Source: Bacteroidales bacterium (GTDB taxonomy: Bacteria > Bacteroidota > Bacteroidia > Bacteroidales > UBA932). From it: a stretch of 64,000 nucleotides of DNA. The translations under genes and the position numbers were made by a program. Each line of letters begins with the position of its first letter. Position 1 is the first letter of the stretch. Location: assembly GCA_022647615.1 (NCBI GenBank), contig JALCKZ010000001.1, positions 1,786,178 to 1,850,177 on the forward strand. The letters run 5' to 3'. This document shows positions 52,607 through 60,524 of the stretch, piece after piece. Below the pieces are notes generated by a model. It saw only the letters and a program-made list of their open reading frames with translations. It searched no databases and had not been told where the DNA came from.

Positions 52607-53881
52607 TTAATCGTTTTCTTGCCGCTTCATCTGGCGGATGATTTTGTTTATGATGCTCTGAATGTTTTCTTCTGGCTGTATGATGTTGTACTGTCCCCAG
52701 AAATTTGGATCTGAAAAATCATTGACACGTTTTGACAAAATATCCTTCATGCGGATTTTCCTGTCGGGATTAAGATTAAGACCTGCCGGATTATCAGTAT
52801 CAGTTATAGCTAGCTCACCTACAATTGAATATTTGTTTTTCAGCAAATGATGCTTGTATTTGGCGCTGAATCTTAATTCCATTCTGGAATAATCAAAAAT
52901 ATATTTGTCCTTAACTTTCTTAAAATTAACCTCATAAGTAGCATCCTCAACTTTAAGCGTAGCATCTACAGGTTTCTTGCGAATAAAGTTTTTCCAGGAA
53001 TCTTCCTTGACATCAACATTCATTGAAAAAGTCGCCTTTAACAACGCAAACGTCTCACTATCAATGAAAAGCTCACCTTTATAAAGGCAATCATTCTTGA
53101 CGCTGTCTTTCTGATTAAATTTTAGGACATAAATTTTATGATTATTCTCAATTATAGGATTGCCAAAAGCAAAATCATAATAGTCAGGCGCAGATGAAAC
53201 ATCCGTTCCAATAAACGGGTATTTAATTATGTCTGTGTACATTGCAGAAAGAGGGCCGCCCTGCAATTTCATGATAATAGTATCATTTATGTTGGAATTT
53301 TCACTTCCCCTACCCTTGTAAATTGCCGCATTATCAGAGACAAAATCATTTGTATAAGATGCCTTCTTGATGTCCAGAACTGCCTCATTCATAGAGGCAT
53401 ACTTATTTCCTCTTTTTACTAGCTCACGATAGAATCCCAACATGCCGTAGGGCTCGTTTGGGTAATTCTTTTTTATGCTGGACGGAGAAAAGACCAGATT
53501 GAACAGACTGAGCGGATCATTAGGATGGATGTAAATAGTTGAAAGATTGATATATGACTCAGTCAACTTAATGGTCTTTGTCTTTCCCTCCGGAAAATCA
53601 GACACGCACATTTTAACACTGTTATAACCTAAAAAACTCACTTTAACAGAATCCAAAGCATGAAAATTAGCTGTCGGGATTTTCAAAACAAAGACGCCAT
53701 CTGCATTTGTAACATTAGAAATACTTGAACCAATGAGAGTTATAGAAGCATAATGTAATGGCTTTGCGGTGTTTGCGTCCTCCACCTTGCCTATAACCTG
53801 TATATAATTCTGCGCAAAAAGATTGCCTGCAGTCACCAAGAGTGCAAGCAATAACATTGATGTACTCTTAAAAAATTTCAT
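52607..53881 (-). CDS. Exported protein with carboxypeptidase-regulatory-like domain
   Basis: A 424-aa protein. The signal peptide is FFKSTSMLLLALLVTAGNLFA; a CarboxypepD_reg-like beta-sandwich follows (IQVIGKVEDANTAKPLHYASITLIGS, residues about 25-100). The rest is DUF5686/GLPGLI-like (GMLGFYRELVKRGNKYASMNEAVLDIKKA, VLKFNQKDSVKNDCLYKGELFIDSETFALLKATFSMN), typical of Bacteroidetes surface or periplasmic proteins that sit with TonB receptors. No partner receptor is next to it. ATG 53881 begins the signal peptide. The gene is flanked on both sides by the ACGGCGTATTA repeat elements. Confidence 0.72.
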   Translation of the reverse strand: MKFFKSTSMLLLALLVTAGNLFAQNYIQVIGKVEDANTAKPLHYASITLIGSSISNVTNADGVFVLKIPTANFHALDSVKVSFLGYNSVKMCVSDFPEGKTKTIKLTESYINLSTIYIHPNDPLSLFNLVFSPSSIKKNYPNEPYGMLGFYRELVKRGNKYASMNEAVLDIKKASYTNDFVSDNAAIYKGRGSENSNINDTIIMKLQGGPLSAMYTDIIKYPFIGTDVSSAPDYYDFAFGNPIIENNHKIYVLKFNQKDSVKNDCLYKGELFIDSETFALLKATFSMNVDVKEDSWKNFIRKKPVDATLKVEDATYEVNFKKVKDKYIFDYSRMELRFSAKYKHHLLKNKYSIVGELAITDTDNPAGLNLNPDRKIRMKDILSKRVNDFSDPNFWGQYNIIQPEENIQSIINKIIRQMKRQEND

Positions 53882-53928
53882 AGTGTTGTTCCTCCTAATG
53901 CGAATATACACTTTTTTTTCAACCAAAA

Positions 53929-53999
53929 TAACGGCGTATTACCCAAAAGTACGTCGTATTACACGGTATTACGCTGTATTAATCAATAGTACGGCGTGC
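53929..53999. repeat. ACGGCGTATTA repeat element 2
   Basis: A 71-bp element upstream of the preceding gene, ending in ACGGCGTGC (53991-53999), with shared blocks TACGTCGTATTACACGGTA and CAATA. It lacks the GCACGCCGT left end of element 1. It abuts the stop of the glycosyltransferase. Confidence 0.65.
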
Positions 54000-54538
54000 T
54001 ATTTAAGCAACGTGACAACGTAGACGAATTCCGGACGGTAGTTGCGGTTTGTTTTGAGCCAGCGGTTGTTGTCAAAGATGCCAATGCGGGAGGTGTCAAC
54101 GGCATGGATGGCGGCTGCAGATGCTTCTTTGCAGAAGTCATTGTGTGTCAGGACAGCACAAGGGGCAGCGGCGCGTACTGCGGAGGAATCTTGCAGATTT
54201 AGTGGCCTTACAGGGCGGTGAACGTCGTAAATTACCTCTACGCGCGGCGCAAGAGTGTCTGCATTGTAGTATAGCGGCATATCTTTCACTTCAGGAATTG
54301 TATGAAGTGCGGTCATTGTTATATTGCCTTGATACCCAACGATTTTTCCGATATAAGGTAAAACGGAAATCTCCACAAATGCCATCAGCACAACTGTAAA
54401 ATAAAGAAACCTAAGGGGTTGCTGACGTCTAATGTAGCGGACTAAAAAGGCAAATATTATATATATCCCGATAGCTATTTTTGCCATTAGGCCGCCTGAT
54501 ATTGTATCCTTTGCTGTAAAGTAGTATGTAGCAGGCAA
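53999..54538 (-). pseudogene. GT39 glycosyltransferase, C-terminal part in shifted frame
   Basis: A 179-aa frame that continues the GT39 protein after a frameshift. It carries the tail of the transmembrane block (GLMAKIAIGIYIIFAFLVRYI) and the lumenal or periplasmic C-terminal domain (FLYFTVVLMAFVEISVLPYIGKIV, APRVEVIYDVHRPVRPLN). It has no signal or start context of its own, and the upstream frame enters a non-conserved 30-residue tail at the same point, so a 1-nt indel near 54535 is the likely cause. Confidence 0.75.
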
Positions 54539-55982
54539 TTGGGATAATAGCTACAACAGCTGCAATAAGAATTGTATTAAATTTGAAAAAGAACTTTCCG
54601 CTTCTCCAAGCCATCTTGCTGCTGCTCAAGACTTCGCCGTCGCGACCAACAACATTTTCTTTTGCTCTCCACAAGCCGCTTTTTGCACATGCCTGCCAAT
54701 AGATAAACAAGTAACCAATTAGATATGAAGCTGGTATAAGAAGCGGCAAAAGATATCGCTTCTTTTTTTCAGGCATGGCTGATAGCAGAACAAGGCTTAT
54801 TATCATCCAAAGCAGAGGCATTAAGTACTTCTTGCAGAACTCTTTATAAGCAAATTTATTTGAATCTACATTACCAATTTGTACTCCGGAAACCGAAATA
54901 TCCTTTGCGCGATGCTTCCAATAAGTAAAAAATAGCGCACATATCAGCATCACTCCCCATATACCGGTCTCAAATGTGAACTTATAATAGAACCACCAAG
55001 GTCTTGTGTGATAACCGGTCCAGGCACTTGTCTCTTTTCCAGCAACATTCAGAAGCTCCTGCTTATCAGATAAATACAAATAGAAATACCAGCTGCCTCC
55101 AATGACAACGCAAACCAATATCATCATCAGAATTGCAGGCCAAATTTTTATTTTCTTAACTTCAACTGGCTGGACATCAATCACTCCATCAGACACTTTA
55201 ACATTATCATCTGCACCGCTGCGTTTCAGCTTGCAATTAACAATAAGCACCGCGGCTACAAATGGCAGAAGCAGACCATAATATGAGGTTGGGCCTTTGC
55301 TCAAAAAAGAGAGTCCAAAGAAAAGTCCAGCAAGTAACATGTTTCTATATAGGAACTTATAAGAGCTTTTGTTTTCAGAATTATCTTGCTGATTAGCAGC
55401 ATCATCGTCTGCAGAGACATAATATGTATTCTCAACTATCTTAGGTCCGTCAAAGGAACTGCGCCAGTTAGGTTTAAGATATAATCCCTTGAACAAGAAG
55501 TAAATACCGCCCATTGCAAAAGCGTGACAATAAATATCCCAAGTGGCCGTGCGTCCCATAAGTATGACGCTATAACAGGTCAAAAGCACTAAGGATGAGA
55601 CAAATGCCAACATTCTGTCGCGAGTATAATCACGCCATAAAAGATAAAAAAACAGTATCATCATTGTGGCGGCAAGCCCAGACATTGCCCTCTGAGCCGG
55701 CACGCTGTCAGGTGCAACTACCTCTGCCACAGCGGCTAGCCATGTAGGCAGCGGTGGCTTCTCAAAGCGGGGTTCCCCGTTAAGCGTAGTCCTAATCCAA
55801 TGGCCATCATGCACCATTTCCCTGGCTGTCACAATGTTGCGGCATTCCATGATGTCCGGTTGTATTGCATTGCTATTGACAAAAAACGCAAAGAAAGCAA
55901 CTACGGCAAGAACAAAAATGTTGAACTTGTCGTAATGAACTCTGGGCTCAAGGAAATTGTTTATGTTGGATTTGAAAATCAT
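54429..55982 (-). CDS. ArnT/PMT-like GT39 glycosyltransferase, N-terminal part (frameshifted)
   Basis: A 517-aa polytopic membrane protein, real up to about residue 485. The catalytic loop (AREMVHDGHWIRTTLNGEPRFEKPPLPTWLAA) matches the GT39/ArnT EARY-type family, transferring sugar from a polyprenyl-phosphate donor to lipid A or surface acceptors. About ten membrane helices follow. A Ser/Asp/Asn-rich insert (YYVSADDDAANQQDNSENKSSYKF) sits in a loop at 55370-55440. The frame shift moves the C-terminus into the other fragment. The combined product would be about 660 aa. Confidence 0.75.
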   Translation of the reverse strand: MIFKSNINNFLEPRVHYDKFNIFVLAVVAFFAFFVNSNAIQPDIMECRNIVTAREMVHDGHWIRTTLNGEPRFEKPPLPTWLAAVAEVVAPDSVPAQRAMSGLAATMMILFFYLLWRDYTRDRMLAFVSSLVLLTCYSVILMGRTATWDIYCHAFAMGGIYFLFKGLYLKPNWRSSFDGPKIVENTYYVSADDDAANQQDNSENKSSYKFLYRNMLLAGLFFGLSFLSKGPTSYYGLLLPFVAAVLIVNCKLKRSGADDNVKVSDGVIDVQPVEVKKIKIWPAILMMILVCVVIGGSWYFYLYLSDKQELLNVAGKETSAWTGYHTRPWWFYYKFTFETGIWGVMLICALFFTYWKHRAKDISVSGVQIGNVDSNKFAYKEFCKKYLMPLLWMIISLVLLSAMPEKKKRYLLPLLIPASYLIGYLFIYWQACAKSGLWRAKENVVGRDGEVLSSSKMAWRSGKFFFKFNTILIAAVVAIIPIACYILLYSKGYNIRRPNGKNSYRDIYNICLFSPLH

Positions 55983-56008
55983 TGGATTTGATAATCATTT
56001 TGCGTGCG

Positions 56009-56016
56009 CAAATATA
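56009..56016 (-). promoter_or_regulatory. -7 box of the GT39 gene
   Basis: The plus strand reads CAAATATA (minus TATATTTG), 26 nt from the GT39 ATG, divergent from the rlmD promoter. Confidence 0.5.
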
Positions 56017-56051
56017 CACAATCAGAAAAAGCCCTCAAGAATAGTTTTTAC

Positions 56052-56059
56052 TAAATTTG
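56052..56059 (+). promoter_or_regulatory. -7 box of the rlmD promoter
   Basis: TAAATTTG, 6 nt before the rlmD ATG at 56066; predicted leaderless mRNA. Confidence 0.6.
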
Positions 56060-56065
56060 TGCGTT

Positions 56066-57634
56066 ATGAGCAGGAAAAGAAATAATGAACAAATAATTAT
56101 ACCAAATGTCACATTGGAAGCAGTTGCTGCAGAGGGGAATGCGTTGGCGCACGTGGACGGCAAAGTGCTTTTTGTGCCAAAGTGTATTCCTGGGGACGTT
56201 GTAGATGTGCAGCTTACGCGCAAAAGAAAATCTTTCATGCAGGGCTTTGTCGTGAAAATGATTAAGCCATCCCCAATGCGCGTAGAACCTTTCTGTCCGC
56301 ACTACGGAATTTGCGGGGGCTGTACTTGGCAAGCACTCCCTTATGATAAACAGCTGGAATTCAAGCAACAGCAGGTGGAGGACCAGTTAATAAGGATAGG
56401 ACATTTGAAGCTCCCGACAGCCCCCGCCCTACCCTCTCAGAAGGGGAGCATAATGCCTATTATAGGTTCTGCTAAAACGCAGTGTTACAGGAACAAACTG
56501 GAATATACATTCTCCAACAAGCGTTGGATTCTGGAGGGAGAAGATGTAAATACTTTAAGTGATGTTGAGCGTCTGGCCCTTGGCTTTCACATTCCTCAGA
56601 TGTTCAGCAAAGTGCTGGATATTAAAGAGTGCAAGCTGCAGCGTGAGCCAAGCAACGCCATAAGATTATTTGTAAAAGCTTATGCCATAGAACATAACAT
56701 GAGCTTTTTTGATATACGGGAACATACAGGGCTGCTGAGAAATCTGATTATCAGGACATCCAGCACTGGAGAGCTGATGACGATTATTGTTGCCGGAGCA
56801 TGCAAAAACGACCATACAGCAACCGCCTCTGCCTCAGACAGCTCTTCTTCAGCAGCCGTCTCTGCAACTGGCAGCAATCCAGGCAAGAAGAACCCGCAGC
56901 CCCCCACTCTATCATCACAGGAACAATCTGCCCTTGAAGACCTTATGACTGCTACGTGCAAGAAGTTTCCGGAGATTACCTCTATGTATTATGTCCTTAA
57001 TGACAAAGGGAATGACGCTATTGGTGACACTCCATGCATCCATTTCTCTGGAAAAGAGTTTATTACAGAGGAGATGGAGGGAATCAAGTTTCGCATCGGG
57101 CCAAAATCATTCTATCAGACAAATTCAGAACAGGCCTACAAACTTTACAGCGTAGTGCGCCAATTTGCTGACCTTAAAGGAGATGAGATTCTCTATGACT
57201 TATATACAGGCACCGGAACAATTGCTCTGTTTTTATCCCGACAGGTTAAGAAAGTTGTTGGTATTGAATATGTTGAAGAAGCCATCGCCGATGCAAAAAT
57301 AAATGCTCAAGCTAATGGAATAACAAACAGCGCGTTTTATGCCGGCGATATGAAGGATGTTTTAAACGCAGAATTCATAAGGCAAAACGGTCAGCCTCAA
57401 ATAATTGTATTGGATCCGCCAAGAGCAGGAATTCATCCGTCAGTTGCCCAGGTAATTTTGGACACCGCGCCTGAAAAAATAGTTTATGTTAGCTGCAACC
57501 CTGCCAGCCAGGCACGTGATTTACAGATTCTTACAGCAAAGTATGAAATTATTGCAGTTCAGCCTGTGGATATGTTTCCGCATACACAGCACGTGGAGAA
57601 TGTTGTTAATCTGAGGATTAAGAAGGATTTATAA
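56066..57634 (+). CDS. rlmD: 23S rRNA (uracil-1939-C5)-methyltransferase
   Basis: A 522-aa TrmA/RlmD-type m5U methyltransferase. The N-terminal TRAM domain (ETIILDLTPNV-like IPNVTLEAVAAEGNALAHVDGKVLFVPKCIPGD) precedes an iron-sulfur cluster site (FCPHYGICGGCTWQALPYDKQLEFKQQQV). The SAM fold has YDLYTGTGTIALF and the catalytic DPPRAGIHPSV and YVSCNPASQARDL. A Ser/Ala-rich insert of about 45 residues (bases about 56810-56940) lies in the middle and is not a usual feature. Assignment as RlmD rather than RlmCD/TrmA follows the Cys cluster and length. mnmE begins 15 nt later. Confidence 0.88.
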   Translation: MSRKRNNEQIIIPNVTLEAVAAEGNALAHVDGKVLFVPKCIPGDVVDVQLTRKRKSFMQGFVVKMIKPSPMRVEPFCPHYGICGGCTWQALPYDKQLEFKQQQVEDQLIRIGHLKLPTAPALPSQKGSIMPIIGSAKTQCYRNKLEYTFSNKRWILEGEDVNTLSDVERLALGFHIPQMFSKVLDIKECKLQREPSNAIRLFVKAYAIEHNMSFFDIREHTGLLRNLIIRTSSTGELMTIIVAGACKNDHTATASASDSSSSAAVSATGSNPGKKNPQPPTLSSQEQSALEDLMTATCKKFPEITSMYYVLNDKGNDAIGDTPCIHFSGKEFITEEMEGIKFRIGPKSFYQTNSEQAYKLYSVVRQFADLKGDEILYDLYTGTGTIALFLSRQVKKVVGIEYVEEAIADAKINAQANGITNSAFYAGDMKDVLNAEFIRQNGQPQIIVLDPPRAGIHPSVAQVILDTAPEKIVYVSCNPASQARDLQILTAKYEIIAVQPVDMFPHTQHVENVVNLRIKKDL

Positions 57635-57649
57635 TAAAAGAGGTTTGAT

Positions 57650-59221
57650 ATGAGGGTAAATAAAAAATCTATAAAACCGATAAATGCAAATAACGAAAAA
57701 GCTATTGGGTATACAGATAACATCTGTGCTCCCGCAACAGCCTCAGGAAGAGGAGCTATCGGGATTATAAGAATGAGCGGTCCTGACGTAATTAAAATTG
57801 CGGACAGCATTTTCACGCCTACTACCGATCCTAAACGCAAGCCCCTATCGCTTTTACGCTCAGAGTCTTATGTGATGCGCTACGGCGTTATTTATGAGAG
57901 TGCAAAACTTAATAAGAAAGAGTACACTTCACCACTCAAGAACAAGAGTTCTCAACAAAAAGTCAAACAAGTTTTAGATGAAGTACTTGTTACCGTTTTC
58001 CGCGCACCTCACTCATACACAGGAGAGAACAGCGTTGAATTTTACTGCCACGCATCACCTTACATAATGAATAAAATCATTATGATGCTTATTGCCGCTG
58101 GTGCAAGGATGGCTGAACCCGGAGAATTCACAAAGCGCGCTTTCCTAAACGGAAAGATGGACCTTGCTCAGTCAGAAGCTGTTGCAGACTTGATTGCATC
58201 AGAAACTGAAGCGGCTCACAATATTGCAATGCAGCAAATGAGAGGCGGTTATTCAAAGGAGCTAAAGCAAATGAGAGAATCGCTTTTGAACCTAACTTCT
58301 TTGATGGAACTTGAGTTGGATTTTGGAGAGGAAGATGTTGAATTCGCCAACCGCAAACACTTTGCGCAACTTCTTAAAGATACCACTGTAAAGGTCTCAT
58401 CTTTAATAGATTCATTCTCGCTTGGCAATGTGATAAAGAACGGTATTCCGGTTGCAATTGTAGGAGCTGTTAACACAGGAAAAAGCACCCTGCTGAATGC
58501 GCTTGTGGGAGAGGAACGTGCAATTGTGTCTGAAATTCAAGGGACAACAAGGGACACAATAGAAGATACCGTGAATATCAACGGAACCGTTTTCAGATTT
58601 ATTGACACGGCCGGCATACGCAATACCCAGGAAACCATTGAAATAATGGGAATTGAGAGAACCTGGCAAAAGATTAAAGAGGCATCTGTTGTCATCCTTA
58701 TGCTTGACTGCGGAAGGGAAAATGACTTCAAACAGAGCATTCACTCAATTGCCGGGCGCATAGATACAAAGAGGCAAAAGCTTGTGATTGTGGTTAATAA
58801 GTGTGATTTGATAAAGTCAGAAAGTACTATTGTAAAAGAAGTTACCTCTATCTGCAAATCGGAAAAAGTAAAAGCTAAAGTTCTCTGCACAATTCTTAGG
58901 CCACAGCAGTCTGAGCATCAAATAAATACAGCTATACAAGGTCTAGCAGAGCTCAAAAAAAATCTGTCGGGAATAGGAAATAAAATCTCACAAAACACGG
59001 GTACCCAGACACTTGTCACCAACGCCCGCCACTATCAGGCACTGCTTGCAGCCAAAGAATCTCTAAACAAAGCCGCCGCAGCGTTAAAAGACAAAATCTC
59101 CACAGAACTTATAGCTCAGGAAGTTAGAGAAGCAGTTTATCACCTTGGCTCCATTGTTGGCGAGGTCAGCTCACAAGATGTTTTGAACAACATCTTTAAG
59201 AATTTTTGCATCGGGAAATAA
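57650..59221 (+). CDS. mnmE: tRNA modification GTPase MnmE
   Basis: A 523-aa protein. The N-terminal folate-binding domain (YTDNICAPATASGRGAIGIIRMSGP), helical domain and inserted G domain are all present. G1 is VGAVNTGKST, G2-G3 are EIQGTTRDTIEDT and FIDTAGIRNTQE, G4 is VVNKCDL. The C-terminal Cys motif is FCIGK, the last five residues, as in other MnmEs. With MnmG it makes the cmnm5U34 wobble modification. A Lys/Ser-rich insert (57895-57970) is present. The 3' end of this gene is a common target of integrating elements and the decayed element begins just downstream. Confidence 0.96.
   Translation: MRVNKKSIKPINANNEKAIGYTDNICAPATASGRGAIGIIRMSGPDVIKIADSIFTPTTDPKRKPLSLLRSESYVMRYGVIYESAKLNKKEYTSPLKNKSSQQKVKQVLDEVLVTVFRAPHSYTGENSVEFYCHASPYIMNKIIMMLIAAGARMAEPGEFTKRAFLNGKMDLAQSEAVADLIASETEAAHNIAMQQMRGGYSKELKQMRESLLNLTSLMELELDFGEEDVEFANRKHFAQLLKDTTVKVSSLIDSFSLGNVIKNGIPVAIVGAVNTGKSTLLNALVGEERAIVSEIQGTTRDTIEDTVNINGTVFRFIDTAGIRNTQETIEIMGIERTWQKIKEASVVILMLDCGRENDFKQSIHSIAGRIDTKRQKLVIVVNKCDLIKSESTIVKEVTSICKSEKVKAKVLCTILRPQQSEHQINTAIQGLAELKKNLSGIGNKISQNTGTQTLVTNARHYQALLAAKESLNKAAAALKDKISTELIAQEVREAVYHLGSIVGEVSSQDVLNNIFKNFCIGK
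59204..59221 (+). other. Candidate element attachment site at the mnmE 3' end
   Basis: The last 18 nt of mnmE, TTTTGCATCGGGAAATAA, encode FCIGK-stop. In Enterobacteria the equivalent mnmE end is the attB of SGI1-type islands. The remnants of an integrase begin about 1.3 kb downstream. A second copy beyond the right edge of the window would define the element. Confidence 0.4.
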
Positions 59222-59255
59222 TTGCCGATTAACAACAATCACATTCTATAGTTAA

Positions 59256-59279
59256 AGTACTCACAATGAGTACTGTTCT
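59256..59279 (+). terminator. Terminator of mnmE
   Basis: AGTACTCA (59256-59263) and TGAGTACT (59267-59274) form a perfect 8-bp stem followed by GTTCTTTTT. Confidence 0.8.
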
Positions 59280-59286
59280 TTTTACT

Positions 59287-59322
59287 GGTCACTCTCGGAT
59301 AAAACCGTTTGTGACCTTTTTT
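59287..59322 (+). terminator. Second hairpin with T-run after mnmE
   Basis: GGTCAC (59287-59292) and GTGACC (59311-59316) with a T-run at 59317-59322. Confidence 0.65.
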
Positions 59323-59330
59323 GCGTCAAT

Positions 59331-59464
59331 TCTCGTACCGCTCTCGTACCGCAGAGAAATTGGGTAGTTCTACACGTCAGTTAAGTAGTGGACGAATTTC
59401 ACGATGGTTTATCATGATTCATGATGTTTCACGATGAGCGTACTCTACAAAGCGACATAGAGTA
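59331..59464. repeat. Cluster of direct and inverted repeats at the element border
   Basis: An 11-bp direct repeat TCTCGTACCGC occurs at 59331-59341 and 59342-59352. A 10-bp TTTCACGATG occurs at 59397-59406 and 59427-59436, with ATCATGA/TCATGAT inversion between. TACTCT (59441-59446) pairs with AGAGTA (59459-59464). Repeat clusters of this kind beside an integrase are typical of arm-type integrase or excisionase binding sites. Confidence 0.6.
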
Positions 59465-59491
59465 GTTATTTAAACCCAAAAAACTGTAGAA

Positions 59492-60398
59492 ATGGCGGCA
59501 AGTAAAATTCAAATCAAAAAGATTTGTGAATTTTGTGGCAAAGAATTCATTGCTTACAAAACTTCAACTAGATTTTGCCCCAAGACCTGTAACTGCCGTT
59601 CATACAAATTAGAACGCAGGAGAAAGCAGTTTTGTGAAGTTGAAAGAATTATTCAAGAAGAACAAGAAAACAAACCCATCGAAAAATGCCAACACAAAGA
59701 CTAGCTATCTCCTAGAGAAGCAGCGTTTGTGGTTGGTATTTCAACGCGTCCTATTTATAACCTCATTTATAAAGGTTCTCTCAAAGCGGCACAATTAAGT
59801 AGTCGCATAACTCTTATTTAAAGGATTGATACAGAACTTATGCTCGATTGTAATCTTTATCAAAAAAAACACAAAAATGGACATACGCCCATTACAGAAT
59901 TTTATACCACAGCCGAAGTTGAACAAAAAGTCAATATAGATTTCCTTTGGTATTCAAAGTAGCTAAAGAACAGAATATCCTTAAAGTCTTTCATTAAGAG
60001 AAAACACTATAGAGTAAAAAACATTTTGATGCTTACTTCTCGAATAAAGCTCCCGAACAAGCTATTAGCGAATAGTACTCTGTAGTAGAAATTATAGTAA
60101 AATATCAGATGACCACTACAGCAGTATATTCACTTGTATCTACATTTCAGATTCCAAAGAAAAAATCAAGAGAAAAGTTTACTACTCAAAAGACCACGTC
60201 GATGCCATCAAAAACAAAACAGATCTAAGAGAGCCTAAATATTATACAATACCAGAAGCTATGGCGAAATATAATATGACGCGTGATCAATTGTATCACT
60301 ATGTAAACTGGCATAACACACCAAAGATTAAGGGAGGAAAATACACAAAGATTTCCAGCAAAGAACTGGAAAAACTGCTTGCGCCACCTCTGATATAG
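59492..60398 (+). pseudogene. Degraded Cys-rich HTH protein of an integrative element
   Basis: It starts as an intact 70-residue Cys-rich module (KICEFCGKEFIAYKTSTRFCPKTCNCRSYK, a zinc-ribbon-like N-terminus). A TAG then interrupts an HTH segment that still reads LSPREAAFVVGISTRPIYNLIYKGSLKAAQL, followed by TAA and TAG stops and a frame change. The conserved C-terminal HTH (YYTIPEAMAKYNMTRDQLYHYVNWHNTPKIKGGKYTKISSKELEKLL) is readable in another frame and ends at 60396-60398. Intact relatives accompany tyrosine integrases of Bacteroidetes elements and act as excisionase-type or activator proteins. Confidence 0.8.
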
Positions 60399-60524
60399 AA
60401 GTGGTAATGGTTATTATCATTCTTTATGTGGTTATGTAAGATATAACCATTCATTACGATATTAACCACCTTTCTTTGCGTCACACAATCAAATAAAATC
60501 AATAACTATCAAAAAATTCTTATT

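Larger units (their letters stand above)
1668..58972. repeat. Dispersed 9-mer CTGTCGGGA / CTATCGGGA
   Basis: Read by eye, CTGTCGGGA occurs on the plus strand at 1860, 4272, 6124, 7415, 10552, 14868, 23875, 30935, 32472, 36413, 37898, 39353, 52459, 52761, 53671 and 58964. It occurs on the minus strand at 15295, 20324, 21625, 29074, 30487, 36226, 39699, 44707, 56412 and 57236. The CTATCGGGA form occurs at 1668, 16433, 25354, 38268, 50506, 50789, 54466 and 57756 (either strand). Most copies are inside genes, in several reading frames; a few are in gaps. Confidence 0.9.

Noticed and set aside
59221..59491. tRNA gene as integration site
   Set aside because: No cloverleaf or CCA end was found between mnmE and the mobile segment; the mnmE 3' end is the better candidate.
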